Below the pieces are notes generated by a model, which was given only the letters and a program-made list of their open reading frames with translations, was not told the origin of the DNA and did no database searches. This document shows, one piece after another, positions 12,001 to 24,584 of a stretch of DNA of 64,000 nucleotides. This DNA is from Amblyornis subalaris (Eukaryota; Chordata; Aves; Passeriformes; Ptilonorhynchidae): contig JACAXG010000012.1 in the NCBI GenBank assembly GCA_018881555.1, positions 9,743,480 through 9,807,479 on the forward strand, in the 5' to 3' direction. The translations under genes were made by a program, and so were the position numbers. Each line of letters begins with the position of its first letter. The stretch's first letter is position 1.

Positions 12001-15000
12001 GGGATCTGCAGCATGGATTCAGCTGTGAACATTCTACAGAGAGCAGGATGTGGTGAACCAGAGGCTCTGTGGGCTCCCTGCTTGGCAGCGCAGCCAGAGC
12101 TGGTGGGGCAGTCCAAGGAAGGACTGTGGGAGCTTCTCTGCAGTGACTGGTTGGTGCAGAGGACATTTTTTTGTTTAGCCTTGCTTGTTGGAAGGGCCCT
12201 GAGCCTGGGCATAATGGTCAGGATTGCCAGCTCCTGCTAAACATTCAGATCCGCCAAGCTTGTTTTTCTGGGGTTCTTGGTGTTTGTTTGAAAAAACAGG
12301 AAAACTCCCACTCCTTCCAGTTAAGGGAGTATGCTCAGTGTGAACAAGCAGGAATAAATCCTCCAGGTGTTAAATGTTGTGGTTTTTAGGCCCAGATATG
12401 GAGGGTGAGCTCTGATACTAGACATAGAGGTACCGTGAGCAACAGGTACTTGAGAATGGAAGGTGTTGCTGCCCACAGGAGGGGGACTGGGTCTGATGAG
12501 AGATGCTCCCAGGGAGTTGTCAACCTCCCTTTTGCAGCGATGAGGAAGGGGCGCTGGTGTGGGGAAGAACCCCTTGTGCCTGGGGAGCCACTTGTGTGTG
12601 GCCCATGCCACCCACAGAGGTAGGGAGTGCTCGAGCTGTTTCTGCTCCACATGGGTGAATGATGGCCCTGGGGCTGGATTTTCAGATATGTTTTTCTATA
12701 GACAAAATCCGTATCTTCCTGGGCTGGTAACTACAGTGTGCTCAGTAAGGGAAACTTTCAGACAAAGGCACATCTCAACCTTCCTCCAAATCTAAAAAAT
12801 AATCATCAGGCAGCTCTTGGTCTCTCTCACATCTTTGATTGTTTCTCCTCCCACTTCAACTGTTCTTGAATCCTGGGACACACATGCCAAAACCTCTTCC
12901 TTTGCTGAGAGAATAAAGTTTTCAGCTGTGCAGTTTGCAGTACGCACTGGAGGAAAAGACTTCTGCCTTCACTATTGCTTATGGGGAGAAAGATGTGTGT
13001 TCACTGCACAGCTAAAGCATGTGCTGTGCAGCAGCCCTTGCTTGGTAGGACTCTGAAAATTACTTCAAAATGGCACAGTGTGAACGCTGCATGCCCGACG
13101 TGTGATATTAAAACATCTAGAACTGGATCAAATCAAACCCAGTTTTCACCACAAACGCGCAGAGGCTGTTCTTCTTGTTTGAAGCCTCTTTTCTTGCCAA
13201 ATTCCATCTTTCCACACTGAGCTGCTTAAAAAAAGCCTTGTGGATGTATATATTTATATAGCTGACTGTTTTTTTGATCACATTTTATACAAAAATATTG
13301 CCTTTTGGCAGGGAGTCATCTAGTAGGTGTTGGATTCAGAATGTATCGTAGAGTTACGAGTGACTGTAAATGACATTTACGCTCTGTAAATCTGGTAGGG
13401 AAGTGTTAGGGTCGAAAAACAAGGCCTTCAAAGCTGGGAAATGACAGAATTAATAATTGAATTGAGACCGAGATAGCAGTGTGGTAATGGGGAAGCATGG
13501 ACATAGCTGGGGAGCAGTGTGTGAGTGTAAGTGGTGTTCCTGTGGGACCTGCAGACACCTGCAGAAGTCGCTGAAAGTCTGCAGCTTGGATAAATAAGTC
13601 TGACCAGATTTCCCATTAATGTGTGTTTCTCAAGACAGAATGCACTAGTGTTCCTCAGATGAAAGCTTCAAGGATCACTCAAATTTAAGGAAAAGCGTAT
13701 GACTGCACCCACTCTGAGTCTATGCCAAGAATACCTAGCCCATTTTTGAAGGAAGTTGTCTTTTTGCTAAGTAATCTCTGAAGAAAGAGGTCCTCTAAAC
13801 TCTCATAGAGGTTCAAGTACCAAGCTACTGTTCTATTTTTTTCTCCCTAATCATAATCAAAGTGACATTTGCTGTGAATCAAAGCAATTTCTTTCTGTGC
13901 TAGTCCTAATATTGTTGGAGAGCAATTGCTCAATGTCTTTTTCATAGCCTCCTTTGGAAGAGCCTTATCACGTTATCTGTTGTTTCTAAACAAAAGTTTA
14001 CAATGAAAACTGTCACTTGGAGCAAAGACTCACAAAACAAAAGCATGTCGGTGTGTTATTTCATTGGTTCTGCATTGCAGAACCTTTTGGAACCCATCAC
14101 AACTTAAAAGGAAAACCTTATAAAGCATTCTTACAATATTGGATTTTGGAGTTATTTTCAGTTTTGGGGATATTAGGTTTCTACATATTATAGTTGGCTT
14201 AAGCTTTCTTGTTTACTTGAGGTTTTCTCCTCTTAGGATAATTTTTTTTTAATGGAATTTCTCTTTCTTTTAATTCTTTTTATTTTAAAGCAATGTGCTC
14301 ATTGCATTTGGATCCTTATTTTGAAGTCACTACACTTACTGAAGAATTAAAAGGCATTTCTACATGTGTAAGGAGTTTAACAAAATTGAGTGGCATTTAT
14401 TGAATGATCTTGTTTTTATTTATTAACAAAGTGCACCAGGATATTACTCACTAAGGCTCAAGTCTGATTTTTATCTGAGGTCCTGGCCTGTGCAAGAGAC
14501 AAAAACAACAGCAAATTAAACAAGAACCTCAGTAACCCCTCTTTAAAATAAGCTTGAAAAGTAAATTAAAACTCTGAGTGAAGTGGAAGAAAACTAAAAA
14601 GAATGAAAAACCCCAAGTCTTCTCACAGATTTGTAAGAAGGAAGTAGGTGATAGTGTGATTCAGGGTAGAATTAGGCCCATCTGCCAAGTGCCTCTGAGC
14701 AGTAGAGATGTCACCTGCCACCCGCTCCCCAGCAAGGCTTGAGGCCAGACTCTGACCTGATTTTCACCCTGTGCAACACTGACTGCAGTCTGCCTGCACA
14801 GATACAAGTTAGGGAAGAGTTTGACTGGGTAGTTTTCTAAATATGAGTAAATAAAAGAGTACTGTTTGTGGTTTCTGGAAGTTCTGAAATGATGTTTGCC
14901 TCACGTGATGGTAACTTCCTTGCAGTGCTTGCTAGAGGTGCCAGGCTGAGAGCCCTGGGAGATGTGTCCCTTGCAGCAGCCGTGCAAGCTTTACCAGGCT

Positions 15001-16696
15001 GTCACAGCAAGCACTCCTCCCCTCCAGCCAATGGGTTTGGTCCTCAGACACTCTGCTGAGAGTCATAAACCGAGACCAAACTTACCAGTCTAAACGAAAT
15101 AGATGTACAACACTGCAGTTTGGCAATGGAAAACTGGCTGTCCATAAAAGAGAGTGGTTTCTCCTGGTAATTCTCTAAAAGGGTGCAGGTACCTCCCAGT
15201 GACGGCTGCGCTGCTTCGTAATCTGCAGCTCGTGGAAATCACTATTGGGCAATTAAACCCAATATATGTCAGACCAGCAGAGAGTTTGTTCTGGGTTATG
15301 TCTCTTGGCTTAGGAAGGTTTCAAATATGATACAACCCATACTCCCTTCAGGTACTCACACTGAATGGCTTAGAAGATGGAGAGGGGTTTGACTTGTGTG
15401 AAGACATTTCGAAGGCGTAACTTTGGTGTCGAAATTAACTGCTGCAGCTGAGATACCAACACAGTGAGGAGCTTCCTTTTTGCTACCAGCTTCTTTTAGA
15501 GAAGCCAGGCTGCCTTGATTTTTGATTACCACCCAGGAGGCTGGGTCCTGTGGTACCAATGACTTCAGGAAGGTGTCATAAATTTCCCCCCAAGCTCAAA
15601 ACTGCTCACCCAAATCCTTGTAGATGAGAGCCTTCTGATCCTCCACAGGGCTGTGTTGCCATTGTTGACATGGATTTCTGGAAAGCAGTGACTGCTTCAG
15701 CCATAGTTGAGCTTTTTATTACTGTAAAATATAATGTGTCCTTTTATTGCATTTAGAAAAATTAGTCTGTTCTGAGACATCTGGCTGCTTCGAGGATGTG
15801 CAAGTATGTGTATGACAGCACATGCTTTTACTTTTTAATGAACTATTTCCCCTGGCTTCATCTTACTTCCACAGTCTATTTTTGTTGTTATAATGACACT
15901 GGTCAGTGAAGCTCAGAGGAAATCAGTCATCAAGATGCATGGTGCTGAAACAGTATTTCTGCTGTGATGGGGATTGCATTAATGCCTTTGGAGATTTCTT
16001 GCTGTTGTCACTGCTGCATCCATACCATAATGCAGAACTGCCTAAATTGAACCAAGAGGCAAAATTTGGAGCTATTTGGAGCTAACTAAGTTACCTAAGA
16101 AAAATTTCTTGGGACATTAATTTTAACTCATGCTGGAACAGTCAAAGTGACCTCAAGTATGTTCTGTTGGGATGCCTGGCATCTGTTATCTTACTCTAAT
16201 GCACAGGATTTTCTTCCTCCATTTCCTCACTAGCAAAACTGGCCTGGAATCTGTGAAACTTTAACATTCTGGAAATATAGAACAACACCAAAATAACCAG
16301 GTTTAGGAAATTAAATTCTTTTAAATAGTCACGTGTGATGAGATCAGTGTTTAGATAAAGGGTCCACCTGAATTGACCACCTAGAACCGGTTTTGCACAA
16401 TTGTTTCGTAACTTCTCTCTTTCGCTTTCTTCCTCTGGCAGGTGCCCCTTTTCAACACTATTTTGTATTGCATTTCTCCAAGTGTTCTGGTGTATGTAAA
16501 CCTGGTCTATGAACCTACTCTGTAATACTCACATCACATCAAACAAATTTGGCTTCTTAAGCCCTACAGAAACACCCACGGTTATCTTCCAGCAATCTCT
16601 TCTGGTTCCTTTATCCCTGTGACGTTTCTAGGATATTCCTCTTACTTCTGAAGGCTTAATTTCTTATCCCTGCTTTGTTCCTTTGCTTCTTTTCAG
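12001..16696. other. noncoding DNA, no gene recognised
   Basis: No gene or RNA gene was recognised. The 12.0-13.2 kb part is GC-richer with several overlapping short open frames on both strands, none recognisable. The 13.8-14.5 kb part is AT-rich and free of obvious repeats. One E-box-type palindrome lies at 14901-14908. Confidence 0.6.
14901..14908. promoter_or_regulatory. TCACGTGA E-box palindrome
   Basis: A perfect 8-bp palindrome of the form bound by MITF/TFE and USF bHLH-zipper factors. A second copy lies at 61054-61061. The motif is seen directly; binding is not implied without chromatin data, and a single 8-mer can arise by chance. Confidence 0.25.
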
Positions 16697-16759
16697 AATG
16701 GCCTGAATACAAGCTCAGCCTGTGCGGAAAAATTAAGAACAAGCCCAAACTGAGATGCT
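16697..16759 (+). other. candidate 63-nt exon, unknown host gene
   Basis: A pyrimidine-rich acceptor (tttgttcctttgcttcttttcag) ends at 16696. A possible donor GTAAN begins at 16760, with the ambiguous base exactly at donor position +5. The 63 nt (21 codons) are open in the frame with Trp-Pro-Glu-Tyr near the start and several Lys later; both ends are phase 1. The peptide matches nothing I know. Donor strength depends on the N: G at +5 would make it good. This is a weak candidate, listed because the length keeps frame. Confidence 0.13.
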
Positions 16760-18417
16760 GTAANGATTTTGCTCAGCAGCCTGGGTGGCTTGGAGAGCCA
16801 GCTCTTCTACCTCTGCTATATGGTGTTTTTGTGTATGTTCAGCATTTATACTTCTGCATGCATAGCCCTATATGTAATAAATGTAATTGTTCTTAAATTT
16901 TCCCTTCAGAGTTTCTACTTCAGCTAGCTAGGATCTTCTAAGAATGCAAGCAAAACCCAGTTTTTCAGTTCTTTAGACTAGTAATCTCTACTGCCTATTC
17001 ACAATTGTGTTTGGCTTTATTTATTTATTTTCTGGTTTTTTATTAGTTACACAGTGGATATATTCAGATAGCAGACCATGTACCTGGCATGAATGTCTAT
17101 CAGGATGGACACCATGAATGCAATTAGTCTTTAATAACGCTCATGAAATAAAATTGAACTGATGCTTGAAAACTATTTTTTTAGCAGAGAGAACTGGTTC
17201 TTTCCCTCCTTTTTAAGAAGCAACAGCAAGAACCTGTGATATTTGAGATTGCAAATCGGAAGTCCTACTCGTTTTCTTTGTCAATTTTTTTAAAGTTGAT
17301 TATTTTTTTACCTGAAACCAAATTTGTCAGCTTTGGATGCCTTGTTAACATAAAATTAAGACAACAACAACTTGTAAATTGTAAAATTTATGAAAATAAA
17401 AATGGATTAATATTTTATGATGCATCCATAAAAAGAGACTTAATTGTTCATATATTATTTATGAACTTTGGGGAACAATTTATCTTGTTTTTACCTTTTA
17501 GAACAGCCCCTGAGAACTGTGGCGCAGAGACATCTCTTGGAGTAGGAAGGGCTAGTGTTCCTTCTTCCTAGGGGCTTGTTTTCTTCTTAGTTAGCCATGG
17601 GCAGGGAAGGAACCCTCTGGTAGTGTCAGGACCGCTCTTCCCACTGCAGGCCTTCTCTTGCTGTCCTTGGCGTAGGCTCAGGCACAGTTGGACATTAGAC
17701 CAGAGGTGTCAGGGCCACTTCTCCAGTGGGGTAGCATCAAAAATCATTCTGCCTTCATGTGCAACAGTTCTGTGTCCCTTTGGCCCTCCTTGCTGAGGGT
17801 AGAGATGGAATCTGAGGGGACACCTTTGTGTTGCAGATGAAGCAAATAGCAAAATCTGCTAGAAACCTTTTAGTCCATGATTTTAGTCCATGATGGTTTA
17901 CGTCTCAGTGCATATGTAAAGAGGCACTCTACGTATAGTATGTGTAATATGTATGAATGGGTTGCACTATGAGTATGTTGCTTCTATTCTTATGGGTTCA
18001 TGAAAGCCATTTCCTCCCTTCAACTCCCCCAGTAATACTTTTTTTTTCTTTTTCTTTATTTACCCCCTCCTGTAGTCTATTCATGGAGAAGAGATTTGGG
18101 TAGAAATGATAGATGAAACCTCTCCTTTTCGCTGGGAAATTAGAGAACAGAACTGGGCAATGACTGTCAACATAATAGAAAATGTTTCCATGCTCCACCA
18201 GCAGACAAGTACTTAAAGGGGCTTCTCATTACAGGCAATAATGTGAGGTGTAAAAGTCACTTTGCCAGAGATCAATTTTTGATAACTATATTTTAATTTC
18301 TTTATTGAGTTTTAAAGTATAACAACCACTGCTGAATAGGTACAACTGAAAACATGTTAAATAGCCTTCAACTCTTCACATTTGTATTGAACATCATCTC
18401 CAGGAGTGACATTTCAT
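16760..18417. other. noncoding DNA with a 13-bp tandem duplication
   Basis: No gene was recognised. A mostly AT-rich first half (16.9-17.5 kb) contains a 111-codon open frame at 17236-17571 that looks like low-complexity AT-rich DNA rather than a protein. A 13-bp duplication lies at 17868-17893. Confidence 0.6.
17868..17893. repeat. 13-bp direct tandem duplication
   Basis: The unit ttttagtccatga occurs twice with no spacer (17868-17880 and 17881-17893) and no mismatch. This is typical of a recent replication-slippage duplication in otherwise unique DNA. Confidence 0.9.
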
Positions 18418-18431
18418 GTTACCATGGAAAC
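18418..18431. promoter_or_regulatory. RFX X-box-like site
   Basis: The 14-mer GTTACCATGGAAAC is close to the palindromic X-box bound by RFX factors (GTTRCC, two-base spacer, GGYAAC). The left half-site is perfect. The right half has A where Y is expected. X-boxes mark ciliary, immune and neuronal enhancers and promoters. No promoter is apparent nearby, so if functional it would be distal. The motif is seen; function is inferred. Confidence 0.35.
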
Positions 18432-21120
18432 AAATTTGACATTTCAAAAACACATTTATTCCTGGGTCACTAAGATAGGAATTCTGAAAGAAAAAAGGTC
18501 AGAAGATTTGCCTGTCTCAGAGATACTATACAGTTTGCTGTATTCCTTTGCAGGAAAGAAATATGTGGTGTCGTTGTAAAATAGCACGCTCCAGCTTGAT
18601 CCAGTTTGAAAATATTTTGACAAGATGGTGGCAATGTTACAGGTCAATAAAGCGTGTCTCAGTCACTGAGATTTTGCAAAGTGATTAAAACTGTTTCTTG
18701 GATCAAGACCTCTCCTGGATCAATTCTTCTTCCTAAGGCCTTTCAGTCATGGCTTTCACAATCCCAGTAGCTGTTCTCTACTTTATAATTTCTCCTTGTA
18801 GAAAATATTTGAAAGATTGATATTAAGATTTTATTTCATAATCAGGAAAAAACACTGCTATCTTTAATAGGAATTATGCCAAAGTTTTATCCCAGATAAT
18901 GTGTTTCATAGAAACTAGGAAACTGAGGAATCAGTGCTACGGTTTGGTACTGAAGAATGCGTGCCTGTATTTTAAAAAGAATTTTGCAATTCAGATAGTA
19001 TTTTATTAATATGGGTCAAATGCTGGTTTTGAATGCCTTGGTGTAGTTCTGTAGTGATATGTTGTAAAATAAGGGTGGTAAAGTGAAAATACTGATCATA
19101 TAAAGTGAAATACTGTTTTTCTCAAGAGATTTACCTTTTACATGGAGTTGTTGAAAGTTAATAATGATTGCAGAGTGAGTTATGGCCTGCAGTGAGATCT
19201 TTGTCATTAGTACTAGCAAGTAACATCCTTGAGCAAGGAAAATGTGAGGGCCGAGGGAATGCAAGTTTGGAAAGTCTAGCTCGCTTAATGATACTGAGCA
19301 ACCGGAACGAATGTCTGTGTGTAGAGGTGTGCACACACCTGCCCCTGGTGCCGAGTCGGTGCTGGCTGGATGAGAGTCAGCTCTATTCTGTGTGCCGTGG
19401 GTGCTCCTGTACCCCATGATGCTCTTAGGAGGGCTGGTCAGCTTCCAGTCAGAGCTGGCTTGTATCTGGCTGTGTCACCAGGCATCTGCTTCCCACATCT
19501 CTGAAGATATAAATGCCCAGGGAATCAATGTACACATATTTCATTAGGCAAAGAAATACTTTTGGGGTGAGTGTGCTCTGCTCTTCTTAGCTCTGTGCTT
19601 TTGCCACTTTGTGCCACAAATATGTTTTCTGAGCATTGGGAAAGGGAGAATCGTTTGACTCAAAGCCATCTCAGAAGCAGCATTAATTACCATGGCTGAG
19701 CTGAATTGTCATTGTGGTGTGTGGGGACTGGGGAGGAGTACCTCCCATTAATATCAATGGACTAGTCCTGTGATGAAACCCTCAAGGACCACACAGAATA
19801 CTGACCTACTTAGGTATTAACACTGCTGTTGCTAGACTTGTACTTGCCTTCGAATGCAGCAAGGGTTCTTATATTAAAATCATCTAATTTTCTAGTAGAA
19901 GAGGTAAAACGATCCGCATAAACTCTTGCCTCTGATGCCCAGGGAGGGAATAATGGGTAAATAAGAGAATTTTTTGACAGGCCTTCTCTTTTCCTCCCCG
20001 TTTTTATGGTGAATGCAGCCCAGGCTGAGTTCTGCTCCACTTTGCATCTGGACTTGCATGAAATCAAACCGGACAAGCAGTTTGTCTATTCAAAGTAAAA
20101 TGTAAGTGGAAAATGTGCAATATACATACATATAGAAAATCACAGGAGGTGCAGTGTGTGTATATGTGACACAGCTAGATTGTAGTCACTGTGTGACTCA
20201 TGTTGAGCCTATATTCTGTGTTCATGGTGCAGGGGAATAAGTCTTTGTTTTCTGCTGGTTCCTTTTAAGCACCTCCTGTCTGTTCAGAAAGTAAAGTGTT
20301 AAGTACTTGCAAATGCCACAGCTGTGCAGGCAAAGACGGTGGTTTGCAACTTAGACTGAGTTGTGTCTTGGATGACCTTGGACATTAGGGACTGTTTACT
20401 GAGGGAGGATGTCATCCAGGACACAGGGGTTATCCACCCTCTCCAATGGCTCACTTACAGCTTGGACAGCTGGGGGAACTTTGTTTCAACGTCGCTTCAA
20501 ACATAGTGTTAATGCTACTGAGGCAGGGAGACTCAGGAGATTAACGCCTATGTTTATGATGTTGAGCAAAGCCAAGTCAAACTTTGAGTGTGAAGACACT
20601 GGTTAATATTTTAAATCAAACCTAAACTAGCTGCAAAGCTAACAGGAATACTTTCGTGGTATTGGCAGCTTTAAAGTAAGCTGTGACAATCTGGTATAAC
20701 TCCTTCAGGTTCTCTGGAGCACTCCCAAGCCGAGTTTGGCTCATCCAGCATGGCACGCATAGGACTGCAAACCCCAAGTTATTAACAGAATTGTAATCTA
20801 CGTGCAGTAAAAACACACGTGATGGCATGCAGTCAGAGCTGGAATTCCCAGCTGGACCCCTGACAGAATAGGCAATTCCTTGTGGTCTGTCCCCTGCCCC
20901 TTCAGCACAAGGAGCTTTGGTGAGGGGGCACGCCCAGTCAGTGCTGCTGAGACTGCCCGTCCCTGCGGGAAGGACTTGCTCACATGAGTCTGCACACAGA
21001 AAGAACGGCCCTAAACCAGTAGCTCGAGAGGAAGATGGTTTGAGCATCTGAGCATGTGTGTATGTGCACGGCATACTTTGCTCTGCCTTGTAGACACACA
21101 AGCTGTAATCTCGTGGGAGT
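18432..21120. other. noncoding DNA, no gene recognised
   Basis: No gene, RNA gene or clear mobile element was recognised. Open frames at 19016-19417 (minus) and 20622-21101 (minus) are unrecognisable and lack splice or promoter context. Confidence 0.6.
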
Positions 21121-23130
21121 TATCANATCCCAACTGACCTCTTGGTATGCTCGCTACTCTATTTCAGTATGAAGACATGCTTGCTGTGATCTACTGTGAT
21201 TTGCTCTGAATTAATTCCAGTTTGAATTAAAGCTGATATTTGAGGGATAGACTCAAGAAACACAGTCACATCGCTGTTCTCTGCTTAATTCCATGTTGTC
21301 TGCTGTTAACTAACTGCATCAATTAGTACTTTGTTTCTATTTCACACTTTCCAAATCTTTTTGGTTAGTTTTATAATTCTCNTGCAAAGCTCTTCAATTC
21401 CTCAACATCTTCAGTCAGGACACCAGATAGCACATACCAATCCAGCAGCAGCTACAGCTGGTGTAAAATCGTGGGTACCTCAGGGCTCCTACTTCTCCTG
21501 GTAATGCCTCTGCTTCTGAACAGAGAAGGATGTTCATCCTCCTGTCTGCATCCTCCCTGTGAGAGTTCCCATGCAGGTGATTGTCCGCCAAGATGCTGTA
21601 AGTCTGTCTTAGAGTCAAAGGTAGCCTTCTCCCCATGCCCAGGAAGTACGACTCACTTGTTTGTTGCTATTTGCACCCTGCTTACAAAGCAATCCGAGTT
21701 AGTGTGTCTCTTCTTCGTTTACCACTCTTTCACTTGTATCATCAACCTCCTTTATCACTATGATAGGTTTTCTCCCGGGCCACTGAAAAGCAGAGTGTAG
21801 GGGTGAAAGCTGTTAGGGACACATCTGCTCAGTGAGATCTTCCTTTCCATATATTGTGATTTGTCAGCTCAACATTCTTAAAGCATCAATATGTGCCAAG
21901 CTGACTTTTTTTTTTAATGTGTTATGCTGGTATCTTAATCAAAATGTCATGCAGTCCACTGTCTTTGTAGAAATAGATATCTATTACCTCAGTACTATTA
22001 CATTTATTGGCAACACTAATTTTATTTAGAGAAAAGATGTCAAATTAGTTTGAGGAGCTCTGTTTTCCATAAACCTTTGCTGCTCAGTATTAGTTATATT
22101 ACCTCCCTTTAATTTTTAATTGATTGAATCCTGTATCTGCTCTTCCGTTATTCTACCTGGGATGATTCCTTTCCTGTAAGTTAGTAGCTGCTCGGGCCAT
22201 TCCATTTCTCTTCTCAAAGCATTGTCTTGACATTAGTTTTGTTTAATTGACCTGGTTCTGTCCGAATATCCAAAAAAGGCTTGAAAATCATCTTTAGTTA
22301 TTCAGAGAGCCCTGATTTTTACTTTGAAAATTCATGGGCGAGAATTTTTGAGATTGACTGGGTTTAAAAAATTTAACCTTAGCAGCTGCTTGACTTTTGC
22401 CCCCTTGGTAGTGAATTCAAATATGTATTTGCCAGTTAAGTATTTTCTGTGTTAATTTTGACAGGTCTGCATACTGTTTCCAGATAGTGATGTTTAATGA
22501 GTTTTTTTGCAATACACCTAGAAGTCTCTACTGTCCTCCTGCTATATTCTCTTGTGGACTTATCATTTTTTCTGCAGTTCCTATTTTTTTATTTATGTTT
22601 ATTACTATCTGCATTTTTGTACATTTCTATTTTGGTGTGTGCATGTGTTTCATTTGTTCTGGTTGCTCTGACTTCCCCTGAGCCAGGTTGAGTTCTTAAC
22701 CAATGTGGCCTTTTTTGTTGATTGTGGCTTTTGGGCATCTAGTAACATGTTCTTAAGTCGGTCCCAGTTATCATTCATGTTTTTCTATTTAAATTCATTT
22801 TCCTAACTGATTTGGTCCATAATTGTTTTCAGCTTTGTAAAACTGTCTTTTTAAACTACCATGTGTATAACTTAGTAGTTTGGACTTTATTCTGTTTGCA
22901 TGTAAGTGCAATCAAGTCACAATCACTTGTATGTAAGATACGACTGATTTTTCGTTCGGTGATCAGTTCTTCTTTATCTGTTGAAATGAGATCTGGTATA
23001 GAATTCCCCCATGCTGGATTTGATTTTTATTGAGTTAGGATATTGTCAACTATAATTTTTTTAAATGTCTAGGATGTTTCGTTATACAGGATCTCCACGG
23101 CGTCACTCAGATTGGTGTACTCCATAGTAG
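21121..23130 (-). mobile_element. degraded CR1-type LINE, ORF2 region
   Basis: Read on the minus strand, this is a collinear but heavily mutated copy of an old amniote CR1 non-LTR retrotransposon. From 5' to 3' (high to low coordinates) the landmarks are as follows. The end of the endonuclease region is near 22990-23030, with an acidic KEELI-like stretch followed by the S-D of the SD(H/C)D box. The linker runs at about 22300-22900. The palm region resembling the 'gfmeNRScQTNLisF' stretch is at 22030-22090. The 'phDILIK' stretch after the first catalytic motif is at 21935-21980. The second catalytic box, normally FADDT and here VDDT, is at 21737-21750. The C-terminal 'leklqrRarRiiK' stretch is at 21363-21409. 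Stops and frameshifts break it throughout. The 3' UTR and terminal short repeats are missing, so the copy is truncated at the low end. The upper limit is uncertain and may extend beyond 23130. Recognition is by recall of the family, not by search. Ns occur at 21126 and 21382. Confidence 0.88.
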
Positions 23131-24477
23131 TGTGCATATGTCTACACACACATGTGTATATAGGTAAACATACAATTTGTCTTTCCATAAGATTATGAAT
23201 TTCTGAAGGAGTTTAGATTGAATTTAAAAACCCTCCAGCAATTAGAATTCCATTTCTGCTTTGTTTATAGGTTTCTTTTGGGTTTTGTAAGAAGTGCAAG
23301 GTTTGAACATCTACTCAAAATCTGAAAATTCTCCATCCTGTTTGTGACTTCATCCACATAGATAATACTGGTGCAATTTCATCATTTACTGTTGGTGAAT
23401 TCTTATTTATCTCTTAAAAAAACCCCAAAGCCCCAGAGCTCTGTCTCTGCAGGCCAGATAGAGCAGGAACCATTCAGGTGTGCCAGCAGAAGCCATCAGT
23501 GCCACGTGGCTGCTCTTAGGCACCGCATGGCAAGAGTTGTCACCGTCAGACAGCATCCCATGGGTCAAAGATTCTTTCCTTAAACTGTTTGGCAAACACA
23601 TCTGTGTAATATTCAAGCTTCAGCTGACTCACAAGTAGCAGCTCTGCTTGTAAATTTAGTTGCATAGAAAAAAATCCCTGGAAATCTGTTGGTGACCCCT
23701 ATTGCAAACTATCACAGATAAGTGAACTACTTATAGCTAAGAATACACTCTGGACTCCTTTCATGTGATGTAATGCCAAGAGACTGTTTATACTTAGGGC
23801 AAGCAAGATGAACTGCTGGTAAGATCTGAGAACTTTTGCTCACCACTCTGACTGACAGTACCATTGGGTCATTGATTTCTCCTGTGACCCAGGAGTGTCT
23901 GGCTTAAATTTTAAAAAATTCCTTATTCTTCTCAGGAACATTTTTGGAATACAGTAGCTTTTTTACTGAAATGTTTAGCACAAATTCTGCCTGTTTTGCA
24001 GCTCGTGGAAGTTCCCAGTAGCCGTTCTTGAAAGGACTTATTGTATTTCACCTTCTCCTGGGTGCCTGCCTCCCACTCTAGTCCTGGAATCCTCAGCTTC
24101 CTTGGTAAGCTCATCTTACTCTGCCCTTGGGGATGAAGCACTGCCTCCTCCCTGGGCTAGCAGTGGCACCTGGAGGAGTTCCCCTGTGTGAGGGATGCCC
24201 TTCCCTGGCTAATGAGCACTCCGTGCTGCGAGGAGTTGCTAGAGGGAAATTCTCTGAGCTGCCTGGTGTACAGGGGTGAGAGGCACTCGTGTGCCAAGCC
24301 ACTTGCCTTAAACACACATTCCGGCACCTTCGCTGACCTCTTGATGGCTCACTTAGCGGAGGACGCAGGGCTTATGAATGAGTGTGTTTGACTGTTCCCC
24401 TGTGCCTAGTGATTCAATTGTCTTAGGGGCTTGTTTTCCTGCACCAAACGGTAGAAGTACAATAGGGTGTTTGGGAG
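23131..24477. other. noncoding DNA, no gene recognised
   Basis: No gene was recognised. The first 200 bases may be further diverged CR1 sequence but cannot be aligned by eye. A short A7-CCCC tract occurs near 23416, and a perfect 10-bp palindrome GCCACGTGGC lies at 23501-23510. Confidence 0.55.
23501..23510. promoter_or_regulatory. GCCACGTGGC E-box palindrome
   Basis: A perfect 10-bp palindrome centred on CACGTG, the core recognised by USF/MYC-class bHLH factors. It is seen directly. Function is unknown, and there is no recognisable promoter beside it. Confidence 0.25.
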
Positions 24478-24584
24478 AAACAAACAAACAAAAACCCAAC
24501 CAAAACCAACCTAAAAAAAACCCCAAAAAAACCAAAACCAAAAAACCCTCAACAAAAAAGAAAAAAGAAAAAAAGAAAAAACAC
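24478..24584. repeat. A/C-rich low-complexity tract
   Basis: About 107 bases composed almost only of A and C, then A and G. It passes from (CAAA)n through AAACCCC-like runs to AAAAAAG runs. Shorter tracts of the same style occur near 23416 and 54300. It could be a decayed poly(A) tail or simple-sequence expansion. I recognise no retrocopy immediately upstream. Confidence 0.9.

Noticed and set aside
15086..15137. Minus-strand 52-nt segment with donor GTAAGT and acceptor tatggacag
   Set aside because: The acceptor tract is weak, two frames are not convincingly coding, and no host gene is recognised.
21415..23033. Short open frames on both strands within 21.4-23.0 kb
   Set aside because: They are pieces of the decayed CR1 LINE or its antisense, not independent genes.
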